Shown in pieces: positions 1 through 8,072 of a stretch of DNA of 56,220 nt. The notes beneath the pieces are model-generated. The model had not been told where the DNA came from, searched no databases, and saw nothing but the letters and a program-made list of their open reading frames with translations. Position 1 is the first letter of the stretch, and each line of letters opens with the position of its first letter. A program made the position numbers and the translations under genes. Source of the DNA: Kineosporia sp. A_224 (lineage in GTDB: Bacteria; Actinomycetota; Actinomycetes; Actinomycetales; Kineosporiaceae); NCBI RefSeq assembly GCF_002198655.1, contig NZ_MWLN01000214.1, positions 7,292-63,511 of the forward strand, written 5' to 3'.

Positions 1-2
1 CC

Positions 3-875
3 ACCCGCCCCAGCCGTCCGACCAGCAGCGCCAGCGGCACCAGCACGACGGCGAAGCTGCTGCGGCTCAACTGGTTCGGCGGTATCGCCGGCTGGATCTG
101 GCTCGTCGTCGGGATGCTCCCGATCTACTGGATCGTCATCTCCAGCTTCAAGAGCCAGAGCAACTTCTTCGCCACCAACCCGCTGCTGCCCCCCGACGAG
201 TGGACCCTCGACAGCTACCGGCTCGTCGTCGAGTCCGACTTCATCCGCTACTTCGCCAACAGCGTCGCGGTCACCGTCGGCGCGATCGTCCCCGCCGTGC
301 TCATCTCGTTCATGGCCGCGTTCGCGATCGTCCGGGGCGGCAACGGCTGGTTCCTGCGGCTGTCGAACTCGCTGTTCCTCATGGGCCTGGCGATCCCGCT
401 CCAGGCGGTCATCATCCCTATCTACCTGATCATCATCCGGCTGCAGCTCTACGACACCCTCACCGCGATGATCCTGCCCTCCATCGCGTTCGCGATCCCG
501 CTGTCGGTGCTCGTGCTGAGCAACTTCATCCGGGACGTCCCCCGCGAGCTCTTCGAGTCCATGCGTCTGGACGGCTGCAGCGAGTGGGGCACCATGTGGC
601 GTCTCGCGTTCCCGCTCACCCGGCCGGCCATCGTCACGGTGACCATCTACAACGCCCTCGGGGTCTGGAACAACTTCATCCTGCCGCTGATCCTCACCCA
701 GAGCCCGGAACGACGCACCCTGCCCCTGGCGCTGTGGACCTTCCAGGGCCAGTACGGCGTCAACGTCCCCGCCGTCCTCGCCTCCGTCGTCCTCACCACC
801 CTGCCCATCCTCATCTTCTACGCCGTCGGACGACGGCAGCTCCTCTCCGGCCTCACCGCCGGCTTCGGCAAGTAG
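3..875 (+). CDS. ABC sugar transporter permease (MalG/CUT1 type), 5' end cut by window
   Basis: Inner-membrane permease subunit of a carbohydrate ABC importer. The frame is open from the window edge through the Met at 114, so the true start lies upstream and the gene is partial. Several hydrophobic segments are visible (after the first Met, around FANSVAVTVGAIVPAVLISF, and at the C-terminus). The cytoplasmic EAA loop, which docks on the ATPase, reads ESMRLDGCSEWGTMWRLAFP with its conserved Gly. The C-terminus ending in LLSGLTAGFGK is typical of CUT1 MalG/LacG permeases (GLTAGAVKG-like). It is followed within 30 bases by a ThuA-like gene and then a Gfo/Idh/MocA gene, which suggests an operon for uptake and oxidation of a sugar, polyol or glycoside. 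The substrate cannot be read from the sequence. Confidence 0.93.
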   Translation, partial: TRPSRPTSSASGTSTTAKLLRLNWFGGIAGWIWLVVGMLPIYWIVISSFKSQSNFFATNPLLPPDEWTLDSYRLVVESDFIRYFANSVAVTVGAIVPAVLISFMAAFAIVRGGNGWFLRLSNSLFLMGLAIPLQAVIIPIYLIIIRLQLYDTLTAMILPSIAFAIPLSVLVLSNFIRDVPRELFESMRLDGCSEWGTMWRLAFPLTRPAIVTVTIYNALGVWNNFILPLILTQSPERRTLPLALWTFQGQYGVNVPAVLASVVLTTLPILIFYAVGRRQLLSGLTAGFGK

Positions 876-904
876 GTCCTCGGCGACAGCGGCGGAAAGG
901 CGTC

Positions 905-1657
905 ATGAGCAGCGAACGCACCGCACTCGTCGTCCGCGGCGGGTGGTTCGGCCACCAGCCCGTCGAGGCCACGGGGCTGTTCCTGCCGTTCCTCGAGGCA
1001 CAGGGCTTCCGGGTCGACGTCCACGACTCGCCCGCGCCGTACGCCGACGCCGGCTACATGGCCGGGGTCGACCTCGTCGTCCAGTGCATGACGATGTCGA
1101 CGATCGAACCGGACGAGCTCGCGGGGCTGCGCTCGGCCGTGGCGGCCGGCACCGGGATGGCCGGCTGGCACGGCGGCATCGCGGACTCCTACCGCAACAG
1201 CTCCGACTACCAGCAGCTCGTCGGCGGGCTCTTCGCCTGCCACCCGGGCAAGGCCCCCGAGGAGCGCGTCGGCGAGCAGTCGGACAACTACGTGCCCTAC
1301 CGGGTGAACGTGCTCCCCGCCGCGGCCGGGCACCCGATCACCCGCGGGATCGAGGACTTCGACCTCGTCACCGAGCAGTACTGGGTGCTCGCCGACGCCT
1401 ACGTCGACGTCCTCGCGACGACGACCCAGGCGGTGCGGCCGTGGGACGAGTGGGACCGGCCGATCACCTCCCCCGCCGTCTGGACCCGGCGCTGGGGCCG
1501 CGGCCGGCTCTTCGTCTGCACGCCCGGCCATCGGGTCGAGGTGCTCGAGAACCCGAACGTCCGCACCCTGGTCGAGCGCGGGATGCTCTGGGCGGCAAGG
1601 GGTTCGACCGACCCGGACCCGTCCCGCGACGCCGCCGACCAGCCGGCCGCCCTGTGA
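905..1657 (+). CDS. ThuA-like domain protein (trehalose-utilisation family)
   Basis: A 250-residue protein of the ThuA fold, a glutamine-amidotransferase-like family often found beside sugar ABC transporters and Gfo/Idh/MocA dehydrogenases. Visible features are an N-terminal beta strand TALVVRGGWFGHQPVE, the GMAGWHGGIADSYRN segment resembling the G-x-HG nucleophile-elbow region, and GRGRLFVCTPGHRVEVLENP near the end, which resembles the conserved GxGRVFYxxxGH motif of the family. The start at ATG 905 is preceded by GGAAAGG. Its stop overlaps the next start (GTGA), so the two are translationally coupled. The family links to trehalose and disaccharide (keto-sugar) metabolism; the specific activity here is inferred only from neighbours. 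Confidence 0.85.
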   Translation: MSSERTALVVRGGWFGHQPVEATGLFLPFLEAQGFRVDVHDSPAPYADAGYMAGVDLVVQCMTMSTIEPDELAGLRSAVAAGTGMAGWHGGIADSYRNSSDYQQLVGGLFACHPGKAPEERVGEQSDNYVPYRVNVLPAAAGHPITRGIEDFDLVTEQYWVLADAYVDVLATTTQAVRPWDEWDRPITSPAVWTRRWGRGRLFVCTPGHRVEVLENPNVRTLVERGMLWAARGSTDPDPSRDAADQPAAL

Positions 1658-2751
1658 CGCCGCTGAGGGTCGGTGTCGTCGGGGCGGGGAAGATCAGCGG
1701 CCAGTACGCGGCGACCCTCACCGGGCTCGCGGACGTCGAGGTCACGGCGGTCGCCGACCTGGACCGGGCGCGGGCGCAGGCGTTCGCCGCCGCGGCGGGG
1801 GGTGCCGCCGTCCGCACGCTCGACGACCTGCTCGCCGCCGACGACGTGGACGTCGTCCTCAACCTCACCGTGCCCGCGGCGCACGCCGACGTGGCCCTCG
1901 CCGCCCTGGCCGCCGGCAAGCACGTCTACGGCGAGAAGCCGCTCGCCGCGACCGGTGCGCAGGCACGCGCCGTCGTCGAGGCCTCGGCCGCGGCGGGCCG
2001 GCGGCTCGGCTGCGCCCCCGACACCGTCCTCGGGACCGGCGTCCAGACCGCCCGGGACGTCGTGGCGGCCGGCACGATCGGCGTCCCGCACGCGGCGACC
2101 GCGTTCATGACCACCCCCGGCCACGAGCGCTGGCACCCGGACCCGGAGTTCTACTACCGGCCCGGCGGCGGGCCGCTGCTCGACATGGGGCCCTACTACC
2201 TCACCGCCCTCGTCCACCTGCTCGGCCCCGTGGACCGGGTCGTCGGGCTCGCGTCCCGGCCCGCCCGCAGCCGCACGATCGGCAGCGGGCCACGGGCCGG
2301 GACGGCGTTCGACGTCGAGGTCGACACCCACGTCACGGGCGTCCTCCAGCACGCCGGAGGCGCCCTGACGACCCTCGTCATGTCGTTCGACGCGTGGGCC
2401 ACCCGGATGCCCCGGATCGAGGTCCACGGCCCCGGGGGCTCGCTGTCGCTGCCCGACCCCAACTACTTCGACGGCACCGTCGAGGTCTTCCCGGCCGGCG
2501 CCGACGCCTGGCGCGAGGTGCCGCCGTCGGCCGGCTACGTCGCTGCCGGCCGCGGGGTCGGCGTCGCCGACCTGGCCCGCGGGCTCGCGGAGGGTACGCC
2601 GCACCGGGCGTCCGCCGACGTCGCGCTCCACGTCCTCGACGTCATGGAGTCGCTCCTCGAGGCGGCCCGCACCGGCGAGGCCGAGACGATCGGGTCGACG
2701 TGCACCGTGCCGGCGGGCGTGCCGGGGCTCGTCGACCTACGCGCCGGCTGA
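1654..2751 (+). CDS. Gfo/Idh/MocA family NAD(P)-dependent oxidoreductase
   Basis: A 365-residue dehydrogenase that probably oxidises a sugar, inositol or glycoside. The N-terminal Rossmann motif is VGVVGAGKISGQYA, followed by the family EKP motif in HVYGEKPLA (Lys is the usual catalytic residue). The C-terminal alpha/beta domain contains GGGPLLDMGPYYLTALVHLLG, matching the conserved GG.l.D.G.h..d family signature. The GTG start at 1654 overlaps the ThuA stop by four bases. Its 3' end overlaps the convergent kinase gene by about 15 bases. The GTG choice is supported by the Rossmann fold beginning five residues later. Confidence 0.93.
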   Translation: MTPLRVGVVGAGKISGQYAATLTGLADVEVTAVADLDRARAQAFAAAAGGAAVRTLDDLLAADDVDVVLNLTVPAAHADVALAALAAGKHVYGEKPLAATGAQARAVVEASAAAGRRLGCAPDTVLGTGVQTARDVVAAGTIGVPHAATAFMTTPGHERWHPDPEFYYRPGGGPLLDMGPYYLTALVHLLGPVDRVVGLASRPARSRTIGSGPRAGTAFDVEVDTHVTGVLQHAGGALTTLVMSFDAWATRMPRIEVHGPGGSLSLPDPNYFDGTVEVFPAGADAWREVPPSAGYVAAGRGVGVADLARGLAEGTPHRASADVALHVLDVMESLLEAARTGEAETIGSTCTVPAGVPGLVDLRAG

Positions 2752-4296
2752 CCGCGGCGGCAGGCTCGACCCCTGCGCGGTGCCCTGCGCACCGCCCTGC
2801 AGGGCGGCGAGCCCGGAGAACACCTCGCGCAGCCGCGGGTAGACCTGCTGCTGGAGGCCGAAGACCGGGTCGTACGCGGCGGTGACGTCCGGCCGCGGGG
2901 TGACGGTCGCCCCGAGGTGCCCCACGGCGGCGCACACGTCGGCGAGCGCCCCGCCCCCCACGGCGGCCCAGGCGAGCGCTGCGGCGCCCCGGGCGCTGAT
3001 CTCGCGCCCCTCCGCGAGCCGGAGCCCGCGGCCGGTGACGTCGGCGACGACCTGCGCCCACAGCGGGCTGCGGCTCCCGCCACCCATCGCGCGCAGGCTC
3101 GTCACCGGTGTCCCGGCCGCCGCCAGCCCGTCGAGGTGCAGGCGCAGCTCGAACGCGACGCCCTCGAGCAGCGCGCGGTAGACGTGGGCGCGGGTGTGCG
3201 CCCCGGTGAGGCCGACGACCGCGCCGCGCGCGGCGGCGTCCCAGTAAGGGGTCTGGGCCGCGTTCCAGTACGGGACGGCGAGCAGGCCGTCCGCCCCCGG
3301 CGGCAGCGCCGCGGCCGCGGCCTCGAGCCCGGGGTCGGGGGCCCCGCCGAGTGCGGGGTCCCCGAGCTCGCGGCGGAACCAGTCCGCCAGGTACGCCGCC
3401 GCGTTGAGCACCGTCTCCAGCACGTACGTCCCGGCCGGCGCCCCGGCGAGGGTCCGGAAGGCCTGCCCCGTCACATACCGGTCGGAGGGCGTCCCGAGCA
3501 CCATCGAGGTGCCGAGGTTGAGGTACGCCGCACCGGGCTCCCCGCCCGTGACCACACCCGCCCCGAGCCCGGCGGCCTGGCCGTCGCCGATCCCGGCGAC
3601 GAGCGGGACGGGCGCGGGCAGGCCGATCGTGCGCGCGACGTCCGGGAGCAGGTCGCCGAGGACGGCGCCCGGCGGCACGAGGTCGGGCAACTGGTCGGGC
3701 CGGACCCCGGCGACCGCGAGCAGCTCCGGCGACCACTGCGCCGCGGCGAGGTCGAGCAGGCCGAGGGAGTCCGCCGACCCGGTGCTCGTCGCCCACCGGC
3801 CGGTGAGCCGCTCCGCGAGGAACGCGTGCACCTCGGCGACCCGGGCGGCGGCGCCGAGCATCTGCGGCTCGTGCCGTGCGAGCCAGGCGAGCTTGTAGAT
3901 CGCCGGGGTCGTGTCCGGCGGCTTGCCGGAGACGGCGAGCACCCGGGGCGAACCGAGCGCTGCGATCTCCGCGCCGGCCCGGGAGTCGAGCCACAGGATC
4001 GCGGGCCGCAGCGGGCGGCCGTCGGCGTCGAGGCACACGAACGACTCCCGCTGGTGCGTCACGCACAGCGCCCGCACCCGGCCCGGGTCGTCGAGGGCGG
4101 CGACGCACCGGGCGAGCGAGGCGAGCGTCGCCGTCCACCACTGCTCGGCGTCCTGCTCGTGCCGTCCGGGGCCGGGGCGGTCGAGGTCCAACGGTGTCGA
4201 CGCCGTCGCCACCTCACGGCCGCGCGCGTCGAACGCGACCGCCTTGGACGCCGTCGTCGAGCAGTCGACGGCGAGGACCAGCGGCTCGCCCGTCAC
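2737..4296 (-). CDS. FGGY-family carbohydrate kinase (xylulokinase-like)
   Basis: A 519-residue sugar/polyol kinase of the hexokinase-HSP70-actin fold. The N-terminal phosphate motif LAVDCSTTASKAVAFD, the substrate region ILWLDSRA, the central GIGDGQAAGLGAG and the C-terminal adenosine motif MGGGSRSPLWAQVVADV are all intact, so it should be active. The start is GTG at 4296, inside the stop of the upstream dehydrogenase (GTGA overlap). The dehydrogenase-then-kinase order suggests that a polyol is oxidised to a ketose, which this enzyme phosphorylates (for example xylitol to xylulose to xylulose 5-phosphate). That route is inferred from context. Confidence 0.92.
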   Translation of the reverse strand: MTGEPLVLAVDCSTTASKAVAFDARGREVATASTPLDLDRPGPGRHEQDAEQWWTATLASLARCVAALDDPGRVRALCVTHQRESFVCLDADGRPLRPAILWLDSRAGAEIAALGSPRVLAVSGKPPDTTPAIYKLAWLARHEPQMLGAAARVAEVHAFLAERLTGRWATSTGSADSLGLLDLAAAQWSPELLAVAGVRPDQLPDLVPPGAVLGDLLPDVARTIGLPAPVPLVAGIGDGQAAGLGAGVVTGGEPGAAYLNLGTSMVLGTPSDRYVTGQAFRTLAGAPAGTYVLETVLNAAAYLADWFRRELGDPALGGAPDPGLEAAAAALPPGADGLLAVPYWNAAQTPYWDAAARGAVVGLTGAHTRAHVYRALLEGVAFELRLHLDGLAAAGTPVTSLRAMGGGSRSPLWAQVVADVTGRGLRLAEGREISARGAAALAWAAVGGGALADVCAAVGHLGATVTPRPDVTAAYDPVFGLQQQVYPRLREVFSGLAALQGGAQGTAQGSSLPPRSAGA

Positions 4297-5324
4297 ACGT
4301 CGTCCGTCGGTGTCACGACGACCTTGAGACCGGTCCGCGCGTGCGCCACCTCGAACGCCTTCTCGGTGTCGGCCAGCCCGAACGTGTGCGTGACCATGCT
4401 CCGGACGTCGACGGTCCCCCGCTCGACGAGGGCGGTCGCCCGCGGGTAGACCTCCTTCATCCGCCGCACGAGCGCGAGCGTCAGACCCTTGCGGCGGGCC
4501 GTCGAGGCTGTGAACGTCGTGCTGTCGACGCCGGGGATGCCGGCCAGGACGACGCGCGCCCCCGGCATCGCGGCCTCGATCGCGAGGCCCACGCCGTCGT
4601 CCGACCCGACCGCCTCGAACGCGACGTCGACGCCGCGCCCGCCGGTCCGCTCCGCGACAGCGGCGGCGAACGCGGCCGGCTCGTGCGGGAGGACGACGTC
4701 GGCGCCGAGCCGCAGAGCGGCCTCGGTGCGGTGCGCGAGCGGGTCCGCCACGAACACCGTCGTCGCGCCCGCGGCCCGCGCGACCTGCACCAGGCCCAGG
4801 CCGATCGGGCCGCAGCCGACGACGACGACCGTGTCGCCGACCTGCTGGTGACCCAGGTCGTGCGCGTGGATCGCCACCCCGAGCGGCTCGAGCATGGCGA
4901 CGTCCGCCGCGGACAGCGCGTCGGGCACCGGGTGCAGCAGGTGGTCGGGCCATGCGAGGTACTGCCGCAGCGCGCCGTCCGTCAGCCCGTGCCCGAGGAA
5001 CCCGACGGTGGGGCAGAGGTTGCGGTGCCCGGCGACGCACAGCTCGCAGTGCCCGCACGGCACCGCCGGGTCGATCGCGACCCGTTGCCCGGCACGGGGT
5101 CCGGCGGCGATCACACCGCCCGCCTCGTGCCCGACGACGACCGGGCGGGTCAGCCGGACGTCACCGATGCCGCCCTCCGCGTACCAGTGCAGGTCGGAAC
5201 CGCAGATGCCGACGGCGGTGACCCGCACGAGCGACTCGCCCTCACCGGGCACGGGGACCGGCTCCGACGCGACCCGCAGGTCGCCGGTGCCGTGGAGCCT
5301 GGCCGCGAGCATCTGGTCGTCCAT
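4293..5324 (-). CDS. Zinc-dependent medium-chain polyol/alcohol dehydrogenase
   Basis: A 343-residue MDR enzyme resembling sorbitol/xylitol, L-idonate or threonine dehydrogenases. Catalytic-zinc motifs are VGICGSDLHWY and VVVGHEAGG. The structural zinc lobe has four cysteines in CGHCELCVAGHRNLC. The cofactor site is VVVGCGPIGLGLVQVARAAGA, followed by FVADPLAHR; an Asp after the second strand suggests NAD rather than NADP. The start is ATG 5324, with GGGGAAG upstream on the coding strand. It is coupled to the sugar kinase by a 4-base overlap and is divergent from the hydrolase at 5391. Confidence 0.92.
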   Translation of the reverse strand: MDDQMLAARLHGTGDLRVASEPVPVPGEGESLVRVTAVGICGSDLHWYAEGGIGDVRLTRPVVVGHEAGGVIAAGPRAGQRVAIDPAVPCGHCELCVAGHRNLCPTVGFLGHGLTDGALRQYLAWPDHLLHPVPDALSAADVAMLEPLGVAIHAHDLGHQQVGDTVVVVGCGPIGLGLVQVARAAGATTVFVADPLAHRTEAALRLGADVVLPHEPAAFAAAVAERTGGRGVDVAFEAVGSDDGVGLAIEAAMPGARVVLAGIPGVDSTTFTASTARRKGLTLALVRRMKEVYPRATALVERGTVDVRSMVTHTFGLADTEKAFEVAHARTGLKVVVTPTDDV

Positions 5325-5377
5325 GGGGACCACTCTTCCCCATCGGTCCGGGCGGTGCGGCGTGGGGCGTCCGGCGC

Positions 5378-5383
5378 TAGCGT
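5378..5383 (+). promoter_or_regulatory. Leaderless -10 element of the MBL hydrolase gene
   Basis: TAGCGT ends seven bases before the GTG start, leaving no room for a ribosome-binding site. This is the spacing of actinobacterial leaderless promoters. It sits in the 66-base divergent spacer shared with the dehydrogenase gene. Confidence 0.5.
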
Positions 5384-5390
5384 GCGCGGG

Positions 5391-6194
5391 GTGACGCATC
5401 GCGAGCCGGACGACCTGCCGGTCGTCGCACCCGACCGGTGGTTCCGGGTGACCGAGGTCGGGGACGGCGTCACGCTCGTCGAGGAGCCGCACGGCGGCGA
5501 GCTGCTCGCCGCGAACATCTGGCACGTCCGGGGCCGCGACCGGGACCTCGTCGTCGACTCCGGCCTCGGCGTCGTGGCACTGCGCGAGAGCCTGCCGTGG
5601 CTCTTCGAGAACGACCCGGTGCTCGTCCTCTCCCACGCGCACCTCGACCACATGGGCGGTGCGCACGAGTTCGCCGACTGCCGGGTGCACGCGGCCGAGG
5701 TCGACGAGGTCCGCCGTCCCGGCCCGGCGAGCCTGCGCACCGCGACGCTGCTCGACCTGCTGGGCCTGGCCGACGACCCGGCGTGGGCGCTGCCGGACGT
5801 CGCGCTCACCGCGCTGCCCCACGCGGGCTTCGACCTCGACGCCTACGGGCTGCGGGGCGTCCCCGCCGCCCGGCCGCTCGAGGAGGGCGACGTCGTCGAC
5901 CTCGGGGACCGCACCGTCACCGTGCTCTCGCTGCCCGGGCACACCCCCGGCTCGCTCGCGCTGCTCGACGGCTCGGGCGCGCTCTTCAGCGGGGACGTCC
6001 TCTACGAGGGCGGCCTCATCGACTCCTGCCACGGCGCGGACGTCGCGGCGTACCGGCGCACGATGGAGCGCCTCCTGCGCCCCGACCTCCTCGGGCGGGA
6101 CGTCACGCGGGTGCTCCCCGGGCACGGCCGGGTGCTGCCGCCCGCGGACGCCCGGGAGATCGCCGCGGGGTACCTCGCCTCGACACGCCCCTGA
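5391..6194 (+). CDS. Metallo-beta-lactamase-fold hydrolase
   Basis: A 267-residue MBL-fold protein. The dinuclear metal signature HxHxDH is seen in LVLSHAHLDHMGG. Later ligands are in SLPGHTPGSLALLD (His), LFSGDVLYEG (Asp) and VLPGHGRVL (His). It resembles glyoxalase-II-like or lactonase-like hydrolases. There is no signal peptide, so it is cytosolic. The GTG start at 5391 is supported by a -10 box seven bases upstream. A lactonase acting after the neighbouring sugar dehydrogenases is plausible, but no substrate can be assigned. Confidence 0.88.
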   Translation: MTHREPDDLPVVAPDRWFRVTEVGDGVTLVEEPHGGELLAANIWHVRGRDRDLVVDSGLGVVALRESLPWLFENDPVLVLSHAHLDHMGGAHEFADCRVHAAEVDEVRRPGPASLRTATLLDLLGLADDPAWALPDVALTALPHAGFDLDAYGLRGVPAARPLEEGDVVDLGDRTVTVLSLPGHTPGSLALLDGSGALFSGDVLYEGGLIDSCHGADVAAYRRTMERLLRPDLLGRDVTRVLPGHGRVLPPADAREIAAGYLASTRP

Positions 6195-6197
6195 CGA

Positions 6198-6217
6198 CGG
6201 TCGGCGGCCGCCGACCG
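6198..6217. terminator. 20-bp perfect palindrome after the MBL gene
   Basis: CGGTCGGCGGCCGCCGACCG is its own reverse complement. It begins four bases after the hydrolase stop and ends 14 bases before the LysR -10 box. It could be a terminator stem for the hydrolase, although it has no loop and no T-tract, or an operator for the LysR gene. Confidence 0.45.
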
Positions 6218-6231
6218 AACCTGCGCACCGC

Positions 6232-6237
6232 TAGGTT
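6232..6237 (+). promoter_or_regulatory. Leaderless -10 element of the LysR gene
   Basis: TAGGTT ends six bases before the GTG start at 6244, and no Shine-Dalgarno is present between them. Confidence 0.5.
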
Positions 6238-6243
6238 CCGGGT

Positions 6244-7158
6244 GTGCCGGCCCGGGTGACGCTCCTCCAGCTGGAGTACTTCGTCGCCGCCGTCGACCAC
6301 GGGTCGTTCTCCGCCGCCGCGCAGGCGCTGCACATCGCGCAGCCGAGCCTGTCCGACCAGATCCGCCGGCTCGAGCGGCAGCTCGGGGTCGTGCTGTTCG
6401 TCCGGACGAACCGCCGGCTCGCCCTCACCGAGGCCGGCCGGCTGCTGCTCCCCCGGGCCCGCACGACGCTGGCCACCGTCGACGACGCGGTGGACGCCGT
6501 CCGGCCGGTGCGCACCCTGACCGGCGGCACCGTCTCCTTCGGCACCTTCAGCAGCGCCCACCACTTCCTCCTGACCGACCTCGTGACCCGGTTCCGCGAG
6601 CGCTACCCGGGGGTGCGGGTCCGGGTGCTGGGGCGCAACTCGGCCGAGGTCGCGGACGCCGTCCGGGACGGCAGGCTCGAGGCCGGGCTCGTCGCGCTCC
6701 CGGTCGACGAGCGCGGCCTCGACGTCACCGCGCCGGTCTGGACGGCGGAGGCGGTCTACGTGAGCGTCGACCCGGCCCGGACGGCGTCACCCGTGACGGT
6801 CGAGCAGCTCGCGCAGGCCCCGCTCGTGCTGCCCGAGGCCCGCTGGGGCGACCAGGACCCGACCCGCCGCCAGCTCGGCGAACGGGCCCGGGCCGCCGGT
6901 GTCACGCTCGAGCCGGCCATCGAGGTCGAGCTGCCCGCGGCGGCACTGGCGCTGGCCGCCCGGGGCGCCGGCGACGCCGTCGTCTCCCGGCCGCTGCTCG
7001 GCGAGAGCGCGTGGTCCGAGCACCTCACGTGGGCACCGCTCGACCCGCCGCTCGTCGAGACCTTCGCGTTCGTCACCCGGACCGGGAGCCAGCTGTCGCC
7101 GGCCACCCAGGAGATGATCCGGATGGCGGCCGAGCTGCTGCGCCGGCTGCCCTCCTGA
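6244..7158 (+). CDS. LysR-family transcriptional regulator
   Basis: A 304-residue regulator of normal LTTR length. The N-terminal winged helix-turn-helix is LQLEYFVAAVDHGSFSAAAQALHIAQPSLSDQIRRLERQLG (residues about 6-46). It is followed by the linker helix and a periplasmic-binding-like effector domain starting at TGGTVSFGTFSSAHH. LTTRs usually control an adjacent or divergent gene. Here the downstream SDR gene on the same strand, or the palindrome at 6198, are possible targets. A GTG at 6256 is an alternative start, but 6244 fits the leaderless -10 spacing. Confidence 0.93.
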   Translation: MPARVTLLQLEYFVAAVDHGSFSAAAQALHIAQPSLSDQIRRLERQLGVVLFVRTNRRLALTEAGRLLLPRARTTLATVDDAVDAVRPVRTLTGGTVSFGTFSSAHHFLLTDLVTRFRERYPGVRVRVLGRNSAEVADAVRDGRLEAGLVALPVDERGLDVTAPVWTAEAVYVSVDPARTASPVTVEQLAQAPLVLPEARWGDQDPTRRQLGERARAAGVTLEPAIEVELPAAALALAARGAGDAVVSRPLLGESAWSEHLTWAPLDPPLVETFAFVTRTGSQLSPATQEMIRMAAELLRRLPS

Positions 7159-7176
7159 CCCCCTGCTGCGGTAAGG

Positions 7177-7239
7177 CGTCCTCTGGAGGGAGACGCACGC
7201 TTCTCGGCCCGGGTGAGGTGCGCAGGGCGCCAGAGGACG
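7177..7239. repeat. 10-bp inverted repeat in the SDR upstream region
   Basis: CGTCCTCTGG (7177-7186) and CCAGAGGACG (7230-7239) form perfect arms 43 bases apart, between the LysR stop and the SDR operator at 7245. It may be the LysR terminator or a looped regulatory site. Confidence 0.4.
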
Positions 7240-7244
7240 GTCGC

Positions 7245-7258
7245 CATAGGCGTCGCCT
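7245..7258. promoter_or_regulatory. Putative operator CATAGGCNNCGCCT, copy 1
   Basis: CATAGGCGTCGCCT contains the palindrome TAGGCG-N-CGCCTA and lies 59 bases before the SDR start. The same motif recurs 56 bases before the monooxygenase gene (10847-10860). Confidence 0.5.
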
Positions 7259-7305
7259 ACCGGACGTGTCGGCGAGTGCCGCTGTACAGGGCCGGCCCTG
7301 CCGTC

Positions 7306-7311
7306 GATAGT
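7306..7311 (+). promoter_or_regulatory. Leaderless -10 element of the SDR gene
   Basis: GATAGT ends six bases before the ATG at 7318. The operator copy at 7245-7258 sits about 50 bases upstream of it. Confidence 0.45.
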
Positions 7312-7317
7312 CCGACC

Positions 7318-8052
7318 ATGACGCAGATGACCTCCGCGGCCGTCGTGACCGGAGCGGCCAGCGGCATGGGCCGCTCGGTCGCCGAACGCTTCGTCGCCGA
7401 GGGCTGGCGGGTGCTCGCGGTGGACGTCGACGCGAGCGGCCTCGCCGCGGTCGCGGCCGAGGTCGGGGCGGGCTACGTGCCGGTACCCGTCGACATCCGG
7501 GACCGCGCGGCCGTCGCGACCGCCCTCGGGTCGGCGCACGACGCCGACGGCACGCAGGTGCGCGCCGTCGTCAACGCCGCGGGGATCTACCCGACGACGA
7601 CGCTCGACGACTTCACCGAGGACACCTACCGGCGGATCTTCGACATCAACGTCCTCGGCACGCTCAACGTCACCGCCGAGGCCGTCGCGCTCGTCCGGGC
7701 GCACGACGGCGGCGGTGCGGTCGTGAACTTCGCGTCGATCGACGCGTTCGCGGTCTCCCGCGGCCAGCTCGTCTACAGCGCCTCGAAGGCCGCCGTCGTC
7801 TCGGTGACCCGGTCGCTCGCGATCGAGCTGGCCGGCGACGGCATCAGCGTCAACGCGATCGCCCCGGGCTGGGTCTCGACGCCGGGAACCCTTGCGGGCG
7901 GCCGGATCGAGCAGGCCGTCAAGGCGGTCCCGCTCGGCCGCGCCGCGACCCCCGAGGAGATCGCCGACTGGGTCTACCGGCTCGGCAGCGTCCCCGGCGC
8001 CTACCTCACCGGCGAGACCGTCGTCATCAGCGGCGGCCTCGTGATGCGGTAG
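7318..8052 (+). CDS. SDR-family NAD(P)-dependent oxidoreductase
   Basis: A 244-residue classical short-chain dehydrogenase. It has the cofactor motif VTGAASGMGRSVAERF, an Asp after strand 2 (LAVDVDASG, suggesting NAD), the NAAG motif in VVNAAGIYP, catalytic Ser in NFASIDAF, and YxxxK in LVYSASKAA. The C-terminal VTGETVVISGGLVMR matches the usual tGxxixvDGG end, with Ser replacing the Asp. The start at ATG 7318 follows a -10 box at leaderless spacing. It shares a candidate operator with the distant monooxygenase-SDR pair, so the two SDRs may act on one catabolic route for an alcohol, ketone or terpenoid (inference). Confidence 0.92.
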   Translation: MTQMTSAAVVTGAASGMGRSVAERFVAEGWRVLAVDVDASGLAAVAAEVGAGYVPVPVDIRDRAAVATALGSAHDADGTQVRAVVNAAGIYPTTTLDDFTEDTYRRIFDINVLGTLNVTAEAVALVRAHDGGGAVVNFASIDAFAVSRGQLVYSASKAAVVSVTRSLAIELAGDGISVNAIAPGWVSTPGTLAGGRIEQAVKAVPLGRAATPEEIADWVYRLGSVPGAYLTGETVVISGGLVMR

Positions 8053-8060
8053 GCACTGGC

Positions 8061-8066
8061 TACGCT
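8061..8066 (+). promoter_or_regulatory. Leaderless -10 element of the sulfotransferase gene
   Basis: TACGCT ends six bases before the ATG at 8073 and lies only nine bases after the SDR stop, so the sulfotransferase may have its own promoter. Confidence 0.4.
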
Positions 8067-8072
8067 GCCGCG